This document shows, one piece after another, positions 1-9,054 of a stretch of DNA of 39,264 bases. This DNA comes from Candidatus Sumerlaeota bacterium. GTDB taxonomy: Bacteria > Sumerlaeota > Sumerlaeia > MWCT01 > JAUWMI01. The stretch spans positions 1 to 39,264 of the forward strand of contig JAUWMI010000040.1 of the NCBI GenBank assembly GCA_030613245.1. Reading direction: 5' to 3'. Made by a program: the position numbers and the translations under genes. The notes beneath the pieces are model-generated. The model was not told the DNA's origin and searched no databases. It worked only from the letters and a program-made list of their open reading frames with translations. Positions within the stretch are counted from its first letter, which is position 1, and every line of letters starts with the position of its first letter.

Positions 1-562
1 TGCTTTCCAATGATCTCTGTTCGCGGGATTCCAAACCACTCTTCGTATTGTTTGCTGACGAAGCGGTAACAGCCGTCCGCGTCGACATATGAAACCAGGC
101 CCGGAACGTTATCGGCGATTACGCGGATTTCATGTTCACGCCTCCGCAGCGCCTCCTCCGCTCGCTTGCGCTCGGTAATGTCGGTGACCAGAGAGAAGTA
201 CCCTATGACCGTTCCCTGGTCGTCGACATCTGGAACGTAGTCGGCAATCACCCAGCGCTTGTCACCATGCACGTTCAGGAGGGCCCGCTCGTAGCACACC
301 CTGCGGCCTGACAACGCCGCCTCGACGCGGTCTTTTATCTGCTCATAGATGGCCTCACCGAGAACCTGCCTGTAGTGCTTTCCAATGATCTCTGTTCGCG
401 GGATTCCAAACCACTCTTCGTATTGTTTGCTGACGAAGCGGTAACAGCCGTCCGCGTCGACATATGAAACCAGGGCCGGAACGTTATCGGCGATTACGCG
501 GATTTCCTTTTCACGCCTCCTCAGTGCCTCCTCCGCCCGCTTGCGCTCGGTGATGTCGCGAA
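1..562 (-). repeat. Tandem duplication of a PAS-encoding unit, period 375 bp
   Basis: Bases 1 to about 187 match bases 376 to about 562. The first 131 bases differ at one position and the remainder at several. The period of 375 bp is exactly 125 codons, so each copy encodes one PAS plus linker and the frame is kept. The copy at the left edge is cut by the window, so more copies may follow outside. Confidence 0.92.
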
Positions 563-3398
563 GAGTGGCGATCATGCCGATCGCATTGCCTGCTTCATCC
601 CGAAGGAGCGAATTGTGCATGAGAGTGGGAAAAACGGTACCGTCGCGCCGGACATGCCAAAGTTCACCACTGAACTCACCGGTCTCTTGGACCTGCCGCT
701 TGGCCGCTTCCACAGCTGGCATCTGTTCAGGCGTGTGGAAAATGGAGAGATGCCTACCGACAAGTTCCTCCGGAGTATAATCGTGCATGATAGCGAAGGC
801 GTTATTCACAAATTGCAGATTACCTTCCAGGTCACACATGGATATGCCCTCGGTGCTCTGCTCTACGGCGGAGGATAGAAACCGCAGCCGTTCCTCCGCC
901 CGCTTGCGGTCGGTAATATCACTGGAGAAAACAACGAGCCTGTCTACTTTCCCCTGAGCATCAAAGACCGGATAGGCACAGCTATCGAAGTCCCTTCCCT
1001 TGCGTACATCTTGGAAACGAACCGGCAGGCCAGATCGAATCACCCTATCCGCTTGTGCTCTTCGCCCTTCTGCGACGTCGGGTGGGAGCAAATCATAAAC
1101 GCACGAGCCAATGAGTTCATCTACTCGCTTACCAAATCTCTTGGCAAACGTTTCATTGAGCGCAAGCACAGTTCCTTCAGTATTCATCAGAAATGCCAAA
1201 TCGTATGTGGCGTTCAGGATGGCCTTTGCCGTCTCCTCGCTTTCCCGCAGCGCTTCTTCAGCTTGCTTGCGCTCGGTGATGTCGCGAGCAATCTCAATCA
1301 CGACGCTATTATTGCCATTACTATGCGTCGGAATTGTGACAACCTCATATATCCGGCCATCCTTGTATTGTTCTTCTTGCCGCACTATCTTATTCTGCTT
1401 CATAGCTTCTCTCATTGGACAAGATCGACAGGGTTGCGAACGTCCATGATGGACACGGTAGCACTTTTGACCTTGCACATCGCCAAGCCACTTTTGCGAG
1501 CAGAGATTCTGGTACTGAATTACATAGTCGTGGTCAACAATCTGGACTCCCTCATCAATGGCTGAGAGGATAGAATTCAACTTTTCCTTCTCAGATTTTA
1601 CAGCCCCGAACAATCGTACTTTCTCAATCGCAGTCCCAATTTGGTAGCCGATAGCAGTGAGCAGATTGACTTCCGCGTTGCTAAACTTACGAGGCTTACG
1701 AGTCCCTACTTCCAGCACACCAACCACTCGGTCTGGTGACTTAATCGGGACACTCACAAATGCCTGGTAGCCCGCCTCGAGGACCATCTGGAATATAAGG
1801 TCGGGCTTTGATGTTTTTGCGGTGACTATCATTGGTCTACCCGTCTTGGCTACGCGGCCAGTGAGCCCCTTGCCGACCGGGAGCTGGTGAATGGCAGCGC
1901 GCACCCGGCGTGGCACACCTCTAGTTGCCCTAAGATGAAGCACCCCTTCGGCTTCATCCATAACAAACAATGCGACGGCCTCAACCGAAAGACCTTCCCG
2001 AATTTTGTCGAGCGCAGTGTTAAGAATCTCCGTAAGATCGAAAGATCGATGTACAATCTCGCTAATGCTGTTGAGGATACTAAGCTCGCGATTATACCGG
2101 CGGATCTCCTCCTCAGCTTTCAATCGCTCCGTAAGATCACGGTAAATGCCCTGGGTGTAATATTCACCGCCAATCCGCATACGGTTCCCCGTCACTTCGA
2201 CAGGAAAAACTGTTCCATCTTTTCGGCGCATGTCTCTCTGTGCTCGCGCATAACCCCGCTGCAAAAGGCTGGCAAAGTCCTCGCGGACCTTCCGTTTCGG
2301 ATGCCCTGTGACGAATGATCCTACCATTTTTCCTATAATCTCAGAGCGCGGGTAGCCCAGCATCTTGCATATCATCCGATTGGCTTCTATATAGCGCCCC
2401 GTACTATCCGCGAGCAGCACACCATCACTGGCTCCGTCAATCAGCGCCCGGTATCTAACCATCAAGTCTGTGATCCGCCGATCACGCACAATACGCTCAA
2501 GAGCCACACCTACGATGTTGCCGACAGCAGTCAGGAGCAGCTCGTCTTCTCGCGAAAACTCTCGACGCCGAAGATAGCCGAGATTCATCACCCCCAGAAC
2601 ATGGCCGCGACATTTTAGCGGCACACTTGCGTTTGACCGAACCCCAAGACGCCTAATTGCCTGGGGGCGGTTAATCTGCCGTTCTTTCAGAATGTCGTTG
2701 ACCATAGCTAGCTTGCCACTCTTGGCCACCTGTCCTGTGATTCCTTTACCAACTTTGACAGTACGAAACAGGTTGAGTTCTCGCTTGTGGCGGCAGATAA
2801 CGCCACTCGCTGCCACGCAGCGCAACACCTGCTTTTGATCATCAAGCAAGAATAGGAGACCGTCATCCGCGCCGAGGGTCTTCATCACGCGCTCGAGCAC
2901 GACTTTAAATACTTTATCCCTGCTCAGCGTCCGGCTGATCTCTGAAGAAATGGTATTGAGCATGGAGAGTTCTTTATTTCGCTGGAGGAGCTGTTCCACT
3001 GCCTGGTGCTCTGCGGAAGTATCACGGTGAATGCCCAGATAGCCGTGCACATTACCTGCGGCATCCTTAATGGGGCTCACACCAAAGGACGGCGGGAAGC
3101 CCTTTCTACTCTTGCGCCGGTGTTGCTTTTGGAGGCGGTGCGCCATGCGCCCAAGAGCAGACGGCAACTCGTGCGCCTGGCGTTTCAGCCTTGACGTCCG
3201 GGCAAATTGCGTCGGCTTCTTGCCGAACACTTTCCGTCTCCCATTACCATAAACCCGTTCGAATGCCGGGTTAACGTAAAGGATACGCCCATACGAATCT
3301 GTAAGAATAGCGGGCACATCAAGGTGCTCGAGCACCTGCGAAAATGATGGCACATCAATATCAGATTTCCGGTTTACCACTCGTTTACGTGATCCCAT
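1..3398 (-). CDS. Multi-PAS/GAF sensor protein, C-terminus beyond the window
   Basis: An uninterrupted frame of 1132 codons reads from ATG at 3398 off the left edge. From the N-terminus I see PAS (about 15-120), GAF (about 140-300), PAS (314-430), GAF (436-600), then at least five PAS/PAC units to the edge. Most units end in the PAC-like signature DITERK followed by a short Glu/Arg-rich linker helix. There is no signal peptide or membrane segment, so it should be cytoplasmic. The third PAS carries a Cys motif, GRSQPCRSCPM, near residue 656. GGAG lies nine bases before ATG 3398; an in-frame ATG at 3413 has no comparable site. The missing C-terminus is probably a histidine kinase or GGDEF output, which is inference. 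The last two PAS units are almost identical in DNA. Confidence 0.9.
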   Translation of the reverse strand, partial: MGSRKRVVNRKSDIDVPSFSQVLEHLDVPAILTDSYGRILYVNPAFERVYGNGRRKVFGKKPTQFARTSRLKRQAHELPSALGRMAHRLQKQHRRKSRKGFPPSFGVSPIKDAAGNVHGYLGIHRDTSAEHQAVEQLLQRNKELSMLNTISSEISRTLSRDKVFKVVLERVMKTLGADDGLLFLLDDQKQVLRCVAASGVICRHKRELNLFRTVKVGKGITGQVAKSGKLAMVNDILKERQINRPQAIRRLGVRSNASVPLKCRGHVLGVMNLGYLRRREFSREDELLLTAVGNIVGVALERIVRDRRITDLMVRYRALIDGASDGVLLADSTGRYIEANRMICKMLGYPRSEIIGKMVGSFVTGHPKRKVREDFASLLQRGYARAQRDMRRKDGTVFPVEVTGNRMRIGGEYYTQGIYRDLTERLKAEEEIRRYNRELSILNSISEIVHRSFDLTEILNTALDKIREGLSVEAVALFVMDEAEGVLHLRATRGVPRRVRAAIHQLPVGKGLTGRVAKTGRPMIVTAKTSKPDLIFQMVLEAGYQAFVSVPIKSPDRVVGVLEVGTRKPRKFSNAEVNLLTAIGYQIGTAIEKVRLFGAVKSEKEKLNSILSAIDEGVQIVDHDYVIQYQNLCSQKWLGDVQGQKCYRVHHGRSQPCRSCPMREAMKQNKIVRQEEQYKDGRIYEVVTIPTHSNGNNSVVIEIARDITERKQAEEALRESEETAKAILNATYDLAFLMNTEGTVLALNETFAKRFGKRVDELIGSCVYDLLPPDVAEGRRAQADRVIRSGLPVRFQDVRKGRDFDSCAYPVFDAQGKVDRLVVFSSDITDRKRAEERLRFLSSAVEQSTEGISMCDLEGNLQFVNNAFAIMHDYTPEELVGRHLSIFHTPEQMPAVEAAKRQVQETGEFSGELWHVRRDGTVFPTLMHNSLLRDEAGNAIGMIATLRDITERKRAEEALRRREKEIRVIADNVPALVSYVDADGCYRFVSKQYEEWFGIPRTEIIGKHYRQVLGEAIYEQIKDRVEAALSGRRVCYERALLNVHGDKRWVIADYVPDVDDQGTVIGYFSLVTDITERKRAEEALRRREHEIRVIADNVPGLVSYVDADGCYRFVSKQYEEWFGIPRTEIIGK

Positions 3399-3763
3399 TT
3401 TCCCCAACTCCATTGCGGCCCTGGTAATACCTCTACGGCCAGAGAGCAAGATACCGGGAAGGTAGTTCCAAGCCTTATAACAAGGTATAAAAAGACAATA
3501 GGCATAGACCGATCCGCTTTGCAAGCGAAAAATTATAGCCAGGATAAAATTGACCCAGGAGGCCAAATTAGAAGAGAAATGGAGAGGTTGTAGCGAATTT
3601 TAAAATAAGACTACCCGCCAGTGGGCAGAAGAAGAGACCTTTTCAAAAGTTGCAGAGAAAGAAACTAAATCAGTGTAGGTTTATATTATTTTAGACAAAA
3701 ACTTGCATCACGGGAAATTCGCAAATAGCTATAACACAAATTAGAGAACGAATACGTCCTAAG
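3399..3763. other. Gene-free gap between the PAS sensor and the UPF0016 gene
   Basis: AT-rich sequence containing the start region of the sensor gene. I found no ORF with a ribosome site, no clear sigma-70 promoter and no terminator with a T-run. A short CGCTT/AAGCG hairpin lies near 3518-3532. Confidence 0.5.
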
Positions 3764-4033
3764 CTATTTCCCGAGTAAGATCAGGCAACCGAATACAATG
3801 AATACAAGTCCGGCCAGGTAGCGAATGTAGTGGAGGGGTATTAATCTGGTAAGAGCCTCGCCGAACGCCACTGCAAACACCGTAGCCAGCACCAGGGCGG
3901 CACCAGCTCCAAGGAAAACAGCCAGCGGCATCTTTTCCTTCGCCGCCAGACCGACAATCACAAGCTGTGTCTTGTCGCCAATCTCTGCCAAGAAGATCAG
4001 CAAAAATGAGTTAAGGATAATCTTCCAGTCCAT
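3764..4033 (-). CDS. Half-size UPF0016/Gdt1-family cation (Mn/Ca) transporter
   Basis: This 89-residue membrane protein carries the family signature EIGDKTQ near residue 16, in an N-terminal hydrophobic helix, followed by two more hydrophobic segments. Members of the UPF0016/TMEM165/Gdt1 family export Mn2+ or Ca2+ through two such E-x-G-D-K-T repeats. Here only one repeat is present, so the protein must act as a dimer or pair with a second gene elsewhere, as half-size bacterial members are thought to do. ATG 4033 is preferred because AGGAGA lies nine bases upstream; a longer in-frame start at 4129 has no such site. It is downstream of and codirectional with the VIT-vWA gene, but a 318-base gap with hairpins makes cotranscription uncertain. 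Confidence 0.88.
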   Translation of the reverse strand: MDWKIILNSFLLIFLAEIGDKTQLVIVGLAAKEKMPLAVFLGAGAALVLATVFAVAFGEALTRLIPLHYIRYLAGLVFIVFGCLILLGK

Positions 4034-4351
4034 AATCAGCGCTCTCCTTTTGTCTGTCTTTTTTACCTCCTCTACCAGGTCTATATATTTATGGCAAATG
4101 AAAATTGAAGGGCGTTGCCATGTAAGCACCGGGACTTATTCAAGAAAATGCAATGGTTTTGTAGCTTCCAGACGATGTGCCCAGTCGGCCCAGGCACAAT
4201 CAGTCAGGCGATAAATCGGTTGTTTTGTAAACCCGATTGAGTTTAAACGCGCCTGCATTATTGTAGTGGTGAATCAAAGAGTTGCAAGGGCGAGGGGCGC
4301 CTCGCCCCTGCGAGGGCATAGGGAAACTCATAGCGGGATAGGCAATGAGGG
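4034..4351. other. Gap with hairpins upstream of the UPF0016 gene
   Basis: It holds a hairpin with GTGCC/GGCAC arms at 4177-4197 and the palindrome at 4288-4307. A manganese (yybP-ykoY) riboswitch would be plausible upstream of this transporter family, but I could not match its conserved core. Confidence 0.35.
4288..4307. repeat. Palindrome GGGCGAGG-GGCG-CCTCGCCC
   Basis: Perfect 8-bp arms around a 4-base loop, 45 bases past the stop codon of the minus-strand vWA gene. No T-run follows on the minus strand, so it is not a classical terminator. It may belong to the dispersed GC-rich palindromes seen across the window. Confidence 0.7.
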
Positions 4352-6670
4352 TTATTTCTTTTGAAACAGATCAAGCTCGGCCTGCTCCAGAGTTTCTTTG
4401 CCCTCCGGCCCGATTTCCAGCAAGATATCGTTGACCACAACTTTGACCTGTTCGCCGAGGGCAAAATATGTCTTGAGATCAGGGTTCACTTCGAGCAGGC
4501 GGAAATAAGCATCGCTGAGGTACTTGACCCTGACGGTTTTCTTCACAGTGGTTGAAACGTCATCAACCCACCAGCCGTTCTGGAAGGTAAAAGTTTTTGT
4601 TCCAAGCTGTCGGACGAAGTATGCGGCTGAGCCGAGCTGTTCTGATTGCTTCAAATCGTAGAGGGCTTTGCTTCTCGCCACGGCCGCTTTGCCATGCACT
4701 GGCGAAGTCTGAGCCGCTCGTATGGCAAATGCCTCTGAAGATGGACGCGAGCCCTCGGGAGCGGAAACATCGCCATTTGTGGATAAAGCAAAATAGGGCT
4801 GCTTCGCAGTCGGAGCAGTGCCCCCCTTTATGGCTCGAAGACGAGCTTGGCCAAACCGGCTGGGTGGCACTCCAGGAGCAGACTGCATCGCCGGCCTATC
4901 CGCAACTTGTACCGGCTGCGGCTCCACCTCATCTTCCTGAACCAGGTAAGAGGTGTACGGGGTGACTACTCCATATTTCTTAGCCAGGCGGATTACTTCA
5001 TCACGCAGCTCTTCGTCCTCGCCATGCAGGCGAATTTCATCCAGCAGGTAGCCGATTTTTCGCGTGGCCCACAAGGTCCCGACAAAGTCATTTTCCTGGT
5101 TCGTCTCAGGAAGCGTCTCTTCATACACAAACTGCTTTTGCTCCCCTGCCATAATACCGCTGAGGGTGATTGCGGCATCGACGGCCACCTGGTAGCGGCC
5201 GAATACGAGGAGCTGCGAGCCAATAAAGAGATCGGGCATTTGCTTTGGATAGAGATCCGTAACCTTCATGTCACCAAAGTCGAGCGCCACATTCGTCATC
5301 ACAGGGAAGCTCACTTTGTCGAAGAATCCCGAAACTTTAATCTCAATCTCCTCTTCCGGCGCAATATACTCAGCTACCGCGCGAGTTTTCTGGGCAACAA
5401 GATCAAGCAGATGGGTATTGACGTCGTAGCCCACGCCAAAGACGAAGATGCGAAGCGACGCCGTATTCTTCCCCTCGATATTGTTCATAATGTTTGAGAC
5501 GTCGCGTACACCCACGGTTGGGCGGCCGTCGGTGAGAAAAACAATCGTATGTAGACGATCCGGCGTTGCAACCGGTTTGAGCGCGCGGAGCAGGGCATCG
5601 TTGATGTTTGTTCCGCCCCGTGCTTCCATCTGCTCGATAAATCGTTTGGCGCGCTCAATATTCTCCCTGGTTGGAGGCATAAGGCCCTGGCCAAGAACTT
5701 CGACTTCCGTGCTAAAGCGAATGAGCGAGAAGCGATCCTTGTCGTGCAGGCGTTCGAGGCAGTAGAGAAGGGCTTTCTTAGCCGACTCAAGTTTCCCATC
5801 GTGGGCCATGGAGCCAGAGGTATCCAGTACAAAGGTGACATCCTTGGGATTTACTTTATCCGGTTCAATCTCGTAGCGAGGGCTGATCATCATGAGGAAA
5901 AACCCATCAGCATCCGGCGCGGGTTTGTGGGTGAGGATATTAAGGCCATAGTCTCTATCAGACAGGGTATAGTAGAGTGAGAAGTCACGAAGAGAGCGCA
6001 CGGACGTATCGGCAAGGCCGATGCGGGCGAGCTTATCGTTTTCACGCTCGGCGACCAGCTCGTGTGATGGTGAGTAGATACTCTTGATCGGCTTTGTTGA
6101 GCGCAGCGTAATATCAAAGTGGAACTCGCGCAGATCGTCAATCCGCCACGGCGGACCAGGGTCGATCCGCATGGGATATACGTAATGTGCGATTCCGCTG
6201 TCTATGGGAAGGACTTGTGCAAATTGGATCTCGATTTTCTGCTTTCCTCGCGCAGGAATTGGGAAGATACTGACTTTGAACACCTTGCCGTCAAAGTACT
6301 CTAACAGCGCAGGATCGCGCAGCCTCCGCACAATATCTTCGTAGATGCGACGCGCCTCTCGCCGTTCCAGCACCTCTCCTCTCACCCGCTTTCCGTTCAT
6401 AAACATCGCAAAGTCGGTGACGTTTGCCCCTTTGGGGAGTGGAAAGAGGTAAGTAGCTTCGAGCTGCCGACTCTCACGATTATAAAAGACCTGCGTTACC
6501 TTTGTCTTTGCCACATTGTCCGTGATCTCCACGTTCACGGTATGGGAAATAATGGCCAGAGCGGGGAGAGATGTGTCGGTTGGCAATAGAATACCAATAG
6601 CTGCAGCAGGAAGTGGCAACATTAGGAGCCACAGCACCGCTGAGATAAGTGGCGCTGAACGAGCATACAT
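4352..6670 (-). CDS. Secreted VIT-vWA domain protein
   Basis: 772 residues. An N-terminal signal peptide (hydrophobic about 8-24, cleavage likely after PAAA) is followed by a VIT domain (about 30-165) and a von Willebrand A domain (about 278-450). The metal-site residues are intact: DTSGS at 283-287, Thr354 in GGTNIN and Asp381 in TDGRP. A beta-rich segment and a less conserved tail follow. This is the architecture of inter-alpha-trypsin-inhibitor heavy chains and many bacterial envelope proteins, and it implies metal-dependent protein binding in the periplasm or on the surface. No LPxTG sorting motif or C-terminal membrane helix is visible, so it is not a sortase substrate of the proteobacterial VIT-vWA type. 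AAGGAGG lies just upstream of ATG 6670, which supports the start. The ligand is unknown. Confidence 0.9.
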   Translation of the reverse strand: MYARSAPLISAVLWLLMLPLPAAAIGILLPTDTSLPALAIISHTVNVEITDNVAKTKVTQVFYNRESRQLEATYLFPLPKGANVTDFAMFMNGKRVRGEVLERREARRIYEDIVRRLRDPALLEYFDGKVFKVSIFPIPARGKQKIEIQFAQVLPIDSGIAHYVYPMRIDPGPPWRIDDLREFHFDITLRSTKPIKSIYSPSHELVAERENDKLARIGLADTSVRSLRDFSLYYTLSDRDYGLNILTHKPAPDADGFFLMMISPRYEIEPDKVNPKDVTFVLDTSGSMAHDGKLESAKKALLYCLERLHDKDRFSLIRFSTEVEVLGQGLMPPTRENIERAKRFIEQMEARGGTNINDALLRALKPVATPDRLHTIVFLTDGRPTVGVRDVSNIMNNIEGKNTASLRIFVFGVGYDVNTHLLDLVAQKTRAVAEYIAPEEEIEIKVSGFFDKVSFPVMTNVALDFGDMKVTDLYPKQMPDLFIGSQLLVFGRYQVAVDAAITLSGIMAGEQKQFVYEETLPETNQENDFVGTLWATRKIGYLLDEIRLHGEDEELRDEVIRLAKKYGVVTPYTSYLVQEDEVEPQPVQVADRPAMQSAPGVPPSRFGQARLRAIKGGTAPTAKQPYFALSTNGDVSAPEGSRPSSEAFAIRAAQTSPVHGKAAVARSKALYDLKQSEQLGSAAYFVRQLGTKTFTFQNGWWVDDVSTTVKKTVRVKYLSDAYFRLLEVNPDLKTYFALGEQVKVVVNDILLEIGPEGKETLEQAELDLFQKK

Positions 6671-6785
6671 GATCGTTGATCCTCCTTAAACGGCGATTTC
6701 TCACATGGGGTTGAGCATGCAAACAGAACCATCTGATTAGACTGACACCGAAAACACGAAATTGTTCCCTCAAAGTGAGGAGCCG

Positions 6786-6817
6786 AGGTAGGGACGTTCA
6801 ATAGAACGCTCCTACCT
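6786..6817. repeat. Dispersed palindrome, AGGTAGG/CCTACCT outer stem
   Basis: Arms AGGTAGG and CCTACCT enclose CGTTC-aata-GAACG, with a two-base imperfect step between. It lies in the divergent gap between the vWA gene and lptG. It shares the GTAGG/CCTAC ends of the palindromes at 13878, 21325, 28346 and 37781. Confidence 0.75.
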
Positions 6818-6921
6818 ATAGGAGGAAAAGAAGCGGCGTCCCTTTAGAATTGGAAATTGCGGGAGGAGACTGCGAGAGGGAAAATATGACTTTTTGAGTG
6901 CTCAAGACAGTAAATTTCTGC

Positions 6922-6951
6922 TTGCAATCCACATTTTTCTATATATACATA
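6922..6951 (+). promoter_or_regulatory. Possible sigma-70 promoter for lptG
   Basis: TTGCAA at 6922-6927 and TACATA at 6946-6951 are separated by 18 bases in an AT-rich stretch 62 bases before the lptG start. The -10 match is only moderate. Confidence 0.35.
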
Positions 6952-7012
6952 ATAGGCCTAAACTTGAGAAGACGGCTTCTGCATCCTTTCAAACCCGTCG
7001 CTGAAAGTCTGC

Positions 7013-8113
7013 ATGAAGATAATTGATACTTATCTTATCAAAGAGTTTCTCTATACGTTCATCGGGGTATTGTTCATTTGTGCGATTATCCTGCTGGTCT
7101 ATATGATCATCGAGTCGTACGACGAGATCCTTGAGAATAAACCCGGATTCTATTACACGTTTTCCTACTTTGCCAACAGCCTGCCGTTTAAGCTGATAGA
7201 GGTGGTGCCGCTGGCTGTTGTGATTTCGGTACTGTTCACGGTTGGGACGTTAGCGAAGAACAAGGAGATCCTGGCGCTCAGTTTTAGTGGTATGAGCACG
7301 GTGCGCATTGCGATGCCACTTTTTTGTGCGGGAGCGGTGATCAGCATACTTACGATCTATTTTAACGAGGCTGTTGTGCCCGGGTGCGAAGAGCGGGCAG
7401 GGTACATTGAGCAGGCCTTCATAAGGGGGAAAGGGGAAAAGATCATCACGAAGACCAAGGACATTTTCGTAAAGGGCAGCGGGCAGAGGTTCTATATGAT
7501 GCGGGATTTCGATAGTCGGCACAATATCATGAGCCAGCCGACCATACTGGATCTGAATACAACGGGTTCTGCACTGGTACAGCGGATAGATGCGGATAGG
7601 GCGGAATTAGTAAGCGGAGAAGGGTCAGAGCGGTCATGGCGGTTCTTCGGTGCGATTAAATGGGTGTATGGCGAAGACGGCCGGCTGAAGACAATGCAGA
7701 GGTTTCAGAAGCCAATTGAGATTCCGATGGAAGAGGGGCTAGAGAAATTTCTCAGCAACCCCAAGAGACCTGAGGAGATGAATTTTTTGGAATTACGCGA
7801 CTATATTCGGATTCTTGAGCGACGCGGAGAAAGCGTTAGTTATTACAAGACCGATCTCTACTTAAAGTTGGCTTTTCCCTTTGCATCGCTGATCATCATG
7901 GTCATTGGATTTGCCTGTGCCGTGAAGGCACAAACTAGCAATATTGTGATGGGATTCGGCCTGGGGATATTGTTCACAATTGGCTACTATGCACTGACGG
8001 CATTTTGTCAGGCAATGGGGCATAATCTGGTGCTCGCACCGCTCATAGCCGGGTTGGCGCCAAATATGGTGTTTCTTTTGATCGGAGGCTATCTGCTCTA
8101 TAAGAGCGCCTGA
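7013..8113 (+). CDS. lptG: LptG/LptF-family LPS export permease
   Basis: 366 residues with the YjgP/YjgQ layout: an N-terminal amphipathic start (MKIIDTYLIKEFL) and membrane helices near 13-33, 55-75 and 98-118. A periplasmic beta-jellyroll region spans about 125-270, and three C-terminal helices lie between 280 and 362. LptF and LptG form the membrane part of the LptB2FG transporter that extracts lipopolysaccharide from the inner membrane. The usual partner is often the neighbouring gene, but only one copy is present here, so the partner must lie elsewhere. The symbol lptG rather than lptF is a best guess from the N-terminus. The ribosome site is weak (GAAAG about six bases upstream). The protein implies a diderm envelope. 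Confidence 0.88.
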   Translation: MKIIDTYLIKEFLYTFIGVLFICAIILLVYMIIESYDEILENKPGFYYTFSYFANSLPFKLIEVVPLAVVISVLFTVGTLAKNKEILALSFSGMSTVRIAMPLFCAGAVISILTIYFNEAVVPGCEERAGYIEQAFIRGKGEKIITKTKDIFVKGSGQRFYMMRDFDSRHNIMSQPTILDLNTTGSALVQRIDADRAELVSGEGSERSWRFFGAIKWVYGEDGRLKTMQRFQKPIEIPMEEGLEKFLSNPKRPEEMNFLELRDYIRILERRGESVSYYKTDLYLKLAFPFASLIIMVIGFACAVKAQTSNIVMGFGLGILFTIGYYALTAFCQAMGHNLVLAPLIAGLAPNMVFLLIGGYLLYKSA

Positions 8114-8258
8114 TAGACGGTGCGCAATAGATTCCGTGAGCACGACAGCGTTCCAAGGTGGTAGCTCATGCTGCTAAAAATATCTAAAACCACCTAGGGT
8201 CGCTGGGCTCCGACGGAAGCGCGACCGATTCTGGAAACGAAGGAGACACACAGGTATC

Positions 8259-8897
8259 ATGCAGAAGAAAAAGATGTTTCTGTTTCTCTGTACGGGCAAT
8301 ACGTGTCGGAGTCCAATGGCCGCAGGCTACCTCCAGAAATTGCTTAAGGAAAAAGGGGTTAGGGATATCGAGGTGAAAGCGGCTGGCGTGATGACTATCC
8401 CGGGTCTGCTGGCGACACCCGAAGCGATCCAGATTATGGAATCTGTGGGTGTGGACTTGCGCCGGCATAGGTCCGGCCAATTGACCAAAGATCTCATCAA
8501 GAAAGCTGACCTGATTCTTGGCATGACACCGTTTCACGTCCAGTCGGCGCTTCGAGTTTCGGACGAGGCGCGTGGCAAGACATTTCTCTTCAAAGAATAT
8601 ACGCGCAGTGATCTGAAGAATACACAGATTGTGGATCCCATGGGTTGCACGCTCGAGGTTTATAAAAAAGTCTTCAGCGAGATCAAGCATGCGACCCATC
8701 GGCTAATGAAGATGGATATCATTGGGGTCAAGCCGAGCAAGGTCGAGAAGAAGCCTGCTCGTAAAGTGGAAAAGAAGAAAGCCCGGCGCGGAGTGACCAA
8801 ACCGAAAAAAAAGGTGGCGAAGAAGCCGGCGAAGCCGAAGCGGGCAGGGAAGAAACGGGCTCGGCCGAAAGTTAAGGTAAAGAAACGTAGATCATAA
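8259..8897 (+). CDS. Low-molecular-weight phosphatase (YwlE-like) with a Lys/Arg-rich tail
   Basis: 212 residues. Residues 5-155 are a low-molecular-weight protein phosphatase with the catalytic loop CTGNTCRS (Cys11, Arg17) and general-acid Asp126 in DPMG. Thr15 in this loop is the residue that in Bacillus YwlE sets specificity for phospho-arginine; tyrosine phosphatases usually carry Ile or Leu there. The last 55 residues are almost entirely Lys, Arg, Pro, Ala and Val in KKPAK-like repeats, resembling histone H1 or AlgP-type DNA-binding tails. The gene precedes rpiB and glyA, the order ywlE-rpiB-glyA known from Firmicutes, which favours a YwlE-type assignment. An AGGAG site lies 13 bases upstream. 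Arginine phosphatase activity is inference; no McsB kinase gene is in the window. Confidence 0.85.
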   Translation: MQKKKMFLFLCTGNTCRSPMAAGYLQKLLKEKGVRDIEVKAAGVMTIPGLLATPEAIQIMESVGVDLRRHRSGQLTKDLIKKADLILGMTPFHVQSALRVSDEARGKTFLFKEYTRSDLKNTQIVDPMGCTLEVYKKVFSEIKHATHRLMKMDIIGVKPSKVEKKPARKVEKKKARRGVTKPKKKVAKKPAKPKRAGKKRARPKVKVKKRRS

Positions 8898-9054
8898 ACT
8901 CAAGGCTGGAGATCAGACAGGCTTCGGGCACAGTTCGGACAACCAGTAATGCTTGTCTGCCAAAACAGGCAGGTGGGCGACATGGCAGCGGGCTTTTGAG
9001 ACCCGGTCCATTATCATGCTGAAGTAGGTACACTATGATCATAGAGGAGTGCAT

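Noticed and set aside
541-3252. Short plus-strand frames opposite the multi-PAS gene
   Set aside because: The minus strand carries one uninterrupted frame with clear PAS and GAF motifs through the whole region.
4034-4260. Manganese (yybP-ykoY) riboswitch ahead of the UPF0016 gene
   Set aside because: The gene family fits, but the conserved core bases and paired loops of that riboswitch could not be placed in the leader.
4352-6670. Sortase-anchored VIT-vWA protein
   Set aside because: The C-terminus has no LPxTG-like motif, hydrophobic helix or basic tail, and no sortase gene is adjacent.
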